Below are positions 55,733 to 64,000 of a stretch of 64,000 nt of DNA, piece after piece. Made by a program: the position numbers and the translations under genes. Where the stretch lies: contig CM034544.1 in the NCBI GenBank assembly GCA_020002185.1, forward strand, positions 5,020,632 through 5,084,631. The letters are read 5' to 3'. The notes under the pieces were generated by a model. It was not told the DNA's origin, did no database searches, and saw only the letters and a list, made by a program, of their open reading frames with translations. How positions within the stretch are numbered: the stretch's first letter is position 1; every line of letters starts with the position of its first letter. The DNA comes from Paraescarpia echinospica. Taxonomy: Eukaryota; Annelida; Polychaeta; Sabellida; Siboglinidae.

Positions 55733-56205
55733 GCGCTTACATTTATCCGGGCGTTAAATAATATCCGGGTGACGTTTCTGCGTGTGCACGTATCTAGGGG
55801 AATGAATTTAGCACCAGCTACGACTGTCGCGTTTTCATTTATCCGGGCGTTATCTATGTTTATATGTATATATATATTTACATATATGTTTATATATATA
55901 CACATCAATTATAAAATGTTTGCTTTCCACAGACATAAACAATTTCTGTCGTAAAACAGTTTCCTCTCCACGCACACGTCATGTGACTTACTTTTATATT
56001 TGGTCACAAATCTGAAACAGCAAATTATAATTATGTACTCTAACTATAACGCTCGTATTACGACAACAAACGAAACATATTTAACTACTGGATATTATTT
56101 ATCACTGCGTGATCTACTGGTGCCAAATAGTATGCCTTACATATGCATATAAGCATCACCCGGATAAAATTTAACGCCCAGATAAATGTAAACGCGACAA
56201 CGGCC
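55733..56205. mobile_element. Foldback MITE, about 470 bp
   Basis: TIRs of about 45 bp: TTACATTTATCCGGGCGTTA...ATCCGGGTGACG on the left, CATCACCCGGAT...TAACGCCCAGATAAATGTAA on the right. A partial third copy of the TIR lies at 55,825-55,860. No obvious target duplication; superfamily not assigned. Confidence 0.7.
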
Positions 56206-56329
56206 TGGAATATTAAAGCTATGCCGATGTATTGGTATGGGGCTTCGCAGTTTAGTGCCTTTTAATCACATGTATGTTCACACCACAGCACAATTTTCAA
56301 CAAACTTTAGCAGTGCTGGCAATAACCAG

Positions 56330-57880
56330 CCAATCAAACCGAGTATGATACACTTTAATGCCCGGAGTTTAAAAGCTAACTTATCCAAGATTAAAGATGC
56401 TATCCAAAGCATGGAGTATAAATGTCATATAATTGCTATATCAGAAACGTGGCTTAAAGAAAACAGTTGGGGGCAGAAGTGAAGTAAATTGTAACGATGT
56501 CGTATTTTCGGGGTACAAACTGTACTGTAATTCCAGAAAAAATACAAACAAGGTGGTGGCGTTGCCATACTTGTGTGTGAATATGTACTTAACAATTGCC
56601 AGTCTTCTGATATTTGTTTAATGAACATATCGTATGCTGTTGATGACTGTTTTGAAAGCATCTTTATTGAGATACAAATTAGTAAACACGAAAATATCAA
56701 TGTAGGTTGTATATATGTATAGAGCACCGAATACCAGCATTAGCAAATTTAATGACAAATTCTCATTCAAACTGGGAAATCTCACCAGCAAAATTGCTTA
56801 TATATGTGGTGATTAAGATATAGACCTATTGCACTGCGTAGAGCAAGCTGAATCAAATTACTTCATTGATCAAATGTTCAGCTCTGGATTATATCCCTTG
56901 ATCACCAGGCCCACACGAATTACACGCAACGAATGCTAGTATAATAAATAAAATTTTCTGTTTTGAACTGTGTAAAAAAAATGTGCGGCATTGTTTTAAG
57001 CGATGTTACAGACCATAATTTTGCCAATTTTCGTCCTGTGTGACAACAGCACTTATGCGGTTATTAACGATGATCCAACATATAAATATAACAGAACGTT
57101 AGATGAGGAATCATTAAACAAAATTAAGCAAAATTTAAATTATGCAAACTCGGACACTGTAATGAACGAGTCAAACCTTAATTTAGCGTTCTCGCGTATT
57201 ATGCAAATACTAAGTAACACTTATAACGATGCCTGTCCTGTCAAAATCACAACGTATTCATGAAAAAACCAAAAAGGAATGATAAACCCTGGTCTAAAAA
57301 CGCTTGCATAAAGAAGAAAAACATGTACTTACCGTTTCAAACAAATAGGGCAGAATTAACTGAAAGCCGGTACAAAAATAAGTTAAACAAATTATTACGT
57401 CTAGAAAAGAAAAATATTACAGAAAAAAACTCGACGATTGTAAGACTGATGTAAGAGAAACTTGGAAAACTCTTAACAGCATAATAGATAAAAAGAAAAT
57501 CTGATACCACATATTTGAACAAGTTTCATGTTGGTGAAAACCTAGTAGTATTAGATAATCAAGACATAGCTAACCATTAAAAAAAATTCTTTGTCGACAT
57601 AGGTACTCAATTATCCAACCTTATAGAACCCTGCCCGGGAACAAAGCCAACCGACTTTGTAAAACGTACTCCTGACTAAAAAGGAAATTGTACAACCGCT
57701 AACCCTATCTTTATTTTTAACAGATCTTTGAACAGCGGATCATTTCCAAATGATATTAAATTAGCAAAAGTCATTCCTATATTTAAGTCAGGAGATCTTT
57801 TTCAATTATTTTCTAATTATATACCTATATCTCTCTTATCACAATTTTCAAAAATACTTGAAAAAAGAAGTCACGCAACC
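56330..57880 (+). mobile_element. Decayed LINE (endonuclease to RT start)
   Basis: Starts MIHFNARSLKANLSKI...HIIAISETWLKE, an APE-type endonuclease start, then GGGVAILV-like and linker sequence with many stops, reaching the RT entry motif IPIFKSGDLFQ..SNYRPISL in broken frames. It ends in an inverted copy of its own last 110 bp. Confidence 0.8.
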
Positions 57881-58026
57881 AGGCACTAGTCTCGCCTAAC
57901 AGACTCTCGCCTGGTTGTGTGACTTCTTTTTTTTCAAGTATTTTTGAAAATTGTGATACGAGAGAAATAGGTCTATAATTAGAAAATTGAAAAAGATCTC
58001 CTGACTTAAATATAGGAATGACTCGC
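57772..58026. repeat. Hairpin: inverted duplication of LINE RT segment
   Basis: 57,772-57,882 and 57,911-58,026 are inverted copies (TATTTAAGTCAGGAGATCTT / AAGATCTCCTGACTTAAATA), with a spacer of about 28 bp. The minus-strand copy reads through as RVIPIFKSGDLFQFSNYRPI without a stop, better than the plus-strand copy. Confidence 0.9.
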
Positions 58027-58574
58027 TTAACCAACTCTCGCCTGGCTGCGTGACTTCGCCAGAAAGTTGTGAGGGGCAAAACAGGGCTGTCACCTCACGG
58101 CGCCAGGATAATCGAGGCTAGTTTCAGACCTGCGTAACAGCGTTGTAAATAGCACACCCGTAACAAAGACACATTCACGTGCGCGCAACGAACGTTTGGA
58201 CTAAAGTTTTGTCGTCATAACTGTAAGAGAATGTAAGATATTATCTGTAAAAACACATTAGTTGCATATATATATATATATATACTCCTAACAGCAGCAT
58301 ACGTCCACCAAATATGCATAAGGGACCGCCTAAGGCAGACCGTCGTTTTTAAGCAGACCAGAGCCGGTCTGCAAAAAGTTTTGACCCCTGGTTGCGAGGA
58401 CAATATCTTTTATTTAAAAATTTGAACCGTTATTATACGTAGTATACCCAGACGTATAATGATAACAATAATTATTTGCACAAAAAAAATATTTTTAGTG
58501 ATTATGAGATACATTTTCTCGGAGGTTGTATATCCTATCTCTCATAATGGAGCGGTCGACCTATGCTGCCCTTA

Positions 58575-58655
58575 GGCTTATATATATATATATATACTAT
58601 ATATATATATATACTATATATATATATAATATATATAATATTATAATATATATGA
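58575..58655. repeat. (TA)n microsatellite
   Basis: TA tracts with CTA interruptions. Confidence 0.9.
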
Positions 58656-58699
58656 TACGGAGCCTACATAAATAATACAACCTAATACGACATGAATAA

Positions 58700-58975
<276 letters not shown>

Positions 58976-59186
58976 CGCGCGCGTGCGTGCGTGCGTGCGT
59001 GTGTTATGTGGGTCTGTGAGTATGTATCGTTTGTGCGTGTAGCGTACCGGTCTGTGAGTTTGGGATGTGTATTGATGTACGTGCTTGTCACAAAGTGGTT
59101 TGTATAGAATTTAATCAGACTTTACAACAGTGGTTTTGTATACAAAGTATGGTTGATGGAATGGTGCTGCCATCTCTGGTATGTAT

Positions 59187-60628
59187 TGTCGCGGATGTAT
59201 ACGCTGGTGCCCTCTGGCGATTAAGGCGTGTAACATTTTAACTGCCGACGAGTTAGATTTAATTAATTTCATTTGTAGCGCACACCACTAATTCTACGGT
59301 TAGGTATACCAAATTTGGTACCAGTAGAAATTATTTAACATGACTGGTAATATGGTGACCTTGCAAACTACTTATGTTGTGGTTATAAGAAGATTATATT
59401 ATGAACTTATAAAAGTTGTTTACAGAAATGTAGGTGTGAAAAACACTAGGGTCACACCTAGCTTATGAATAGAGTGCGTGTTTTATTAAAATTATGGATT
59501 AATTCATGAGAGTTGGAATGTACGATGAATATTGTGGTATCCGACTCGATACAGGGAATCCAGTGATATTAATTATATAAGTAATTCACGTAAGTTAAAG
59601 ATTGAATGAGCACTTATATAGCCATACGTTTAGCTCGCAAAATCTATTTTAAATTCAGCGAGTTGAGTGGATTGCTTCGAAGTGTGAATGGTTTCGGGAG
59701 CCAGTTTTTGAAGCGACTTTAATTTGTATTAAGTGTTGTAATTGGTCAGACTAACTTCCGGTCGTCAAGTTATATAAGGGCCGGACGGCCATTCGTGGCC
59801 AGACGAACATTTGAGCAGAAGAAAGTGTTGCACTCTCGTCTCCAGGAATTGGGCTGAAACGTGTGTCCGCCCAACGCCTGTAGTAAATACTTCTACGATT
59901 TCAACAGTATTGATTAGTTGTGAGACGCTGCACTTCTCACGCGTTGAAGAAGACTGAGCGATAACCGACTGCAGTTCCGTTTTGATGTGATCTTCGAATG
60001 CAAGGCCACCACCGTTTCGTCTGCTAGCTGTCGTAACACAGACTCCGTGACAGACCTTCTAGACATCGCCGATGTCGTGACATCGTTTCTGTGTTGTCGC
60101 CTGGTGATTCGCGTGGGATCGGTAAGGCAAATCTACCGTCTACTTGATCGCCCGAGTCGCCTGATTTCATCTACGTGAATTCGTTCGCCGAACGCCGAGC
60201 GACTTTCGACTTCGTCCTGACATCTCGCCGAAAGCGACCGATGCGAACGTTGACATTCGCACATCACGAGACATTCATTGGTTACAGTTCGTAGACTTTA
60301 CAACGGTGTATACCCGTCTTCATGCAAGTGACCAGCTGTTTAAATTGTCTCCCATGTAATTTTGTATTTGGAAGCATACTCGTCGAGTATAATGTATGGT
60401 GTTATAAATATAATGTCATAGCAGAGTAACGATTGGCCAACTATCACTGAACCGCATATGTTTATGTTGTATTAAATGGGAACGCCAGTTGGCTTCTCGT
60501 ACATACATATCTGATGTCACGTTATGTCTCTCTTTCACTCCGAATCCTAGTGCACCTGAACCTATAACTTGCAAATCGGGTACCGCCAATATATTAATTT
60601 ATTAATACTTACACCCGATTTTGTGACA
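59187..60628 (+). mobile_element. Candidate solo LTR
   Basis: The segment starts TGTCGC and ends GTGACA, the short inverted ends usual for LTRs. It contains a strong TATATAAG at 59,771, followed by GC-rich, transcript-leader-like sequence. Length is 1,442 bp. A clear 4-6 bp target duplication is not seen and no internal retroelement region is attached, so the call is tentative. Confidence 0.35.
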
Positions 60629-60849
60629 ATATACATATGGTGTGATCGATTATTTTTGTTGGTCACGTGTGAATACCTGCAAGCTCTCTCCCCCCTCTCT
60701 CGAATTTGTTTAATTTAATTTAGTTATTTCTCCAAAATTACCCAAACTATGGACAGTTAGGTAGGCGTATATACTAATTCAATGTCCGTATGGTATAGAA
60801 AATAGATTTTGCGGTAGTAATGAGATTAATAACAATTATTATGTATATT

Positions 60850-63388
60850 GTATCTTATGATGCCAACAACGAGAAGCTATGCGAACTTTTACGCAAGTTA
60901 GACGACACGAACGCGTCCCACATATTAATGATGGGAGACGTCAATTAACCAAATATTAACTGGATGGACGATGCAAATATTGATGAGAGAGCGTGCAGAA
61001 CAGAGAAGCAGTTCTTAGAAAGCACAAGAGATGCATTCCTTATACAACACATCATGGAACCGACACGCTACAGATTAAACCAAGTCCCACATCTGTTAGA
61101 CTTGATCTTTTCTAATGAAGAGGACATGGTAAACCACTACAATGTCAAGGATCCTCTCGGAAAGAGTGACCACTGTTTGATCACATTTACTTACCAATGT
61201 CATACACCAGTTCCAGGTCAAAGCAGTGAAACGTTCATGTATGAGAAGGGAAATTATGAACAATTACGGGAAATGTTGCGAGATGACTGGGAAACCAAAT
61301 TTGAGAAACTAGATCCAGAGGAAAGCTGGGAAATGCTTACAAGTAGACTAGAAAAGGCAGAGCATGAGTGTATCCCCAAGAAGAAATCAAGGGAATCAGG
61401 AAAGTATAAACCATTATGGATGAACAAGAAAACATTGGAGAAAGTGAAGAAAAAGCACAGGGCTTGGAAGAAATACCTACGAACAAAGGAATGGAAAGAC
61501 TACCTAGATTACACGAAAGCTAGGAATCAAGCCAGAAGAGCTACCCGACAGGCAGTCCAGACACTTGACCAGTCCATTGCACATGAGATTAAAAGCAATC
61601 CAAAGCATTTCTGGAACTATGCTCGGAATAAATGAAAACAAGACCAACAGTAGCTGATCTCCAAAAGGAAGACACTAAAGAACTAACAACTACAGACAAA
61701 GAGAAGGCAGAGGTTCTGAGTAAATTCTTTAGTGATGTTTTCACTAGGGAAGATTTAACAAATGTACCAACAGTTGAGGAGCACCAGGGAATCGATACCC
61801 TAGATGATATCAACTTCACCATAGAAGATGTTGAGAAAAAACTGAGAGATCTCAAAACTGGGAAATCACCAGGACCTGATGGTATACACCCCCGTGTACT
61901 AAAGGAACTCACAAAGGAACTGAGAGTGCCATTGTACATCATATTCAGGAAGTCCTTGGATACAGGCATATTACCAAAAGTTTGAAAAACTGCGAATGTG
62001 TCACCGATTTACAAGAAAGGCAGTAGGCATCTAGCAGCAAACTACAGGCCAGTAAGCTTAACTGCAGTGGCTTGTAAAGTCATGGAATCACTGATTAAGG
62101 ATGCCATTATAACACACATGGAAACTAACAAGTTAATTGCAGACCGGCAGCATGGCTTCATTGCTGGGAGATCATGTATCACACAACTAATTTCAACGCT
62201 GGATGACTGGACAAGAACATTAGATGAAGGAAAATGTGTAGACGCTATATACATGGACTTCAAGAAGACATTTGACTCAGTACCGCATCAGAGACTACTT
62301 TCAAAGTTAAATGGATATGGAATCAAAGGAAAACTACTGAAATGGATAGAAGCATTCCTCACAAGCCGCAAGCAAAGTGTCTTAGTCAATGGTGTATCAT
62401 CCCCCTGGTCAGATGTTCTGAGTGGGATACCCCAGGGAAGTGTTCTTGGTCCCATTCTTTTTATATTGTATATTGATGATATAACACATGTAGTAGGATG
62501 TGACATGAAGATTTTTGCGGATGATACAAAAATATACCAAGAAATTTCAACAAGAAATGATTACGTAGATCTGCAGAAAGACCTAGACAAATTACAGGAA
62601 TGGGCTGAAAAGTGGCAGTTAAACTTTCACCCGGACACATGCAAAGTAATGAGAATTGGACAGACAGACTTTAACTACACCTTGAATACAGCAGCAGGTA
62701 CAAATCCTCTGGAGTGTAGCCATGTCGAGAAAGATCTGGGCATCCATGTTGATGATCAGCTGAGATTCACACAACATATCCAAAAGGCTGTATCTAACAC
62801 AAACAAGTTGCTGGGTGTAATTCGTCGTACATATCAATATCTGGACAAGATAACCTTTCTCCGTCTTTATAAGGGACTTGTCCTACCATCTCTGGAGTAT
62901 TGCGTAGCAGTCTGGTCTCCACATTATCAGTACGATATTGATGCTGTGGAGGCTGTCCAAAGAAGAGCGACACGAATGATGCCAGAATTAAAACATTATG
63001 ATTATGAAACGAGACTAAAGGTCCTAAACTTACCAACGTTAACATATCGTAGATTACGAGGGGACGTTATTAATGTTTTCAAATACTTGAATGGCATATT
63101 TACTTGCACGCACACTATGTTTAACCTGGACCTGTATGAAGGAACACGGGGGCATTCTTTAAAGTTGTATAAAAACAGGAGTAAACGAGAACTAAGGAGA
63201 CACTTCTTTAGCGAGAGAGTAATTGATGTATGGAACACCTTACCTGAAACCATTGTCACAGCTCCAACAGTCAATGCACCGAAGAACCGACTCGATATAT
63301 TATGGATGCACCAGCCAGTCAAATTTGATTATAAAGCAACATTGGTTAAAGAGCGGTACATAGGCAAATTTGCCTGAAGACCGAAGAG
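60850..63388 (+). mobile_element. Nearly intact 5'-truncated L2/CR1-like LINE
   Basis: Begins inside the endonuclease (EKLCELLRKL..MGDVN) and runs to the stop at 63,377. Blocks in order: [92 protein letters not shown] (catalytic Asp pair intact); EKDLGIHVDDQL; VQRRATRMMPEL; RRLRGD. Only three lesions are seen: a TAA near 60,946, a one-base deletion near 61,630 and a TGA at 61,983. It ends in a TATG microsatellite. The youngest LINE in the window. Confidence 0.93.
61998..63377 (+). pseudogene. LINE reverse transcriptase, 459-codon open segment
   Basis: Longest open segment of the LINE at 60.85-63.39 kb. It covers RT blocks 1-9 and the C-terminal thumb/connection region. Upstream codons are cut off by the TGA at 61,983, so no full-length protein can be made from this copy. 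Confidence 0.85.
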
Positions 63389-63508
63389 GATGTATGTATG
63401 TATGTATGTATGTATGTATGTATGTATGTATGTATGTATGTATGTATGTATGTATGTATGTATGTATGTATGTATGTATGTATGTATGTATGTATGTATG
63501 TATGCATG
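63389..63508. repeat. (TATG)n microsatellite at LINE 3' end
   Basis: About 30 copies of the tetranucleotide, starting 11 bp after the LINE stop codon. L2/CR1-type LINEs often end in short tandem repeats rather than poly(A). Confidence 0.95.
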
Positions 63509-64000
63509 TATTGTTTTGATGTCCTGGAGACATCTAGACTAGAGGGTTATATGTTACTGTTATTTACTAATCCATGTATTCTGGTTGCAGTTCTCATTGA
63601 GTTGCTATCATTCGTACTGATGTACACAATACATCGTGGAAATTGACCTCTGATCTTATCTAACATCTGCTGTAGGATGCCGCCTGATCGACTATACATT
63701 ATTGATAAAGAGGGCAATGTTTGTAAAATCACGTCAGTTCCGTAACGTATGTCCCGCGACGTTCTCACGTTGCGGTAGTGACACATTGTTATGGTACTGA
63801 CTTAGCGTATTTGTATCCTATGTGCATTTCACAGGTTATCGCACAAACAGTGAGTGTGTTTTTCTAAAAAATAAATGCTTCAAATGAAGTTCATAAAAAT
63901 AAAATAAATGGACAATTGAAATAGTGCTACCTGGACAACGGTAAGCTTTATACAAGGAATGAATTAAAGAAATAAAGTTGATAATAAAAAGAAGAAATAG
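63509..64000. other. No gene recognised
   Basis: AT-rich sequence with AATAAA-like words near the end and no exon or repeat recognised. Confidence 0.4.

Noticed and set aside
63389..63508. CRISPR-like or structured repeat
   Set aside because: A plain TATG tetranucleotide microsatellite with no spacers.

Overview
This is nuclear DNA of an invertebrate animal. Genes are split by GT-AG introns, intergenic and intronic DNA is full of decayed non-LTR retrotransposons (LINEs), hAT-type DNA elements, tRNA-derived SINEs and long microsatellites, and the two host genes have animal domain architectures. The mix of EGF, fucolectin/discoidin, chitin-binding and PAN modules fits a lophotrochozoan such as a mollusc. 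That is inference; the sequence does not fix the species.

Region 1 (about 0.4-22.4 kb, + strand) is the 3' part of a modular extracellular protein gene. I can place 13 exons, all joined in phase 1: EGF, Cys-rich EGF-like, a three-exon discoidin/fucolectin domain, EGF x4, a chitin-binding (peritrophin-like) domain, EGF x2 and a terminal PAN-like exon with a stop codon. Its introns hold LINE pieces, microsatellites, a 20-bp minisatellite and at least two dead copies of its own exons.

Region 2 (23-37 kb) is the most unusual part. A 9.4-kb imperfect palindrome (24,919-34,321) has arms of about 4.3 kb. Each arm carries the same small gene set: a SERTA-like protein, a spliced C2HC-finger protein, a CxxC...HPS...HxC protein and a second, related C2HC-finger protein. 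Two of the promoters share one CACGTGAC-containing box at a fixed distance from a TATA box. Each arm ends in a cluster of CTCF-like motifs. I read it as an inverted duplication of a compact virus- or transposon-derived gene cassette. A second palindrome (35.7-37.2 kb) carries a tRNA-like sequence in each arm.

Region 3 (38.3-54.4 kb, - strand) is a complete host gene for a DUSP11-like RNA 5'-phosphatase: nine coding exons, 330 residues, with an intact HCxxGxxRTG loop. Its introns contain a hAT element with a BED finger and a perfect 8-bp target duplication, a hAT MITE with its own perfect 8-bp duplication, LINE pieces and two tandem-repeat arrays.

Region 4 (55.6-64 kb) holds a foldback MITE, a decayed LINE that ends in an inverted copy of itself, a candidate solo LTR, and a nearly intact LINE that ends in a long TATG microsatellite.
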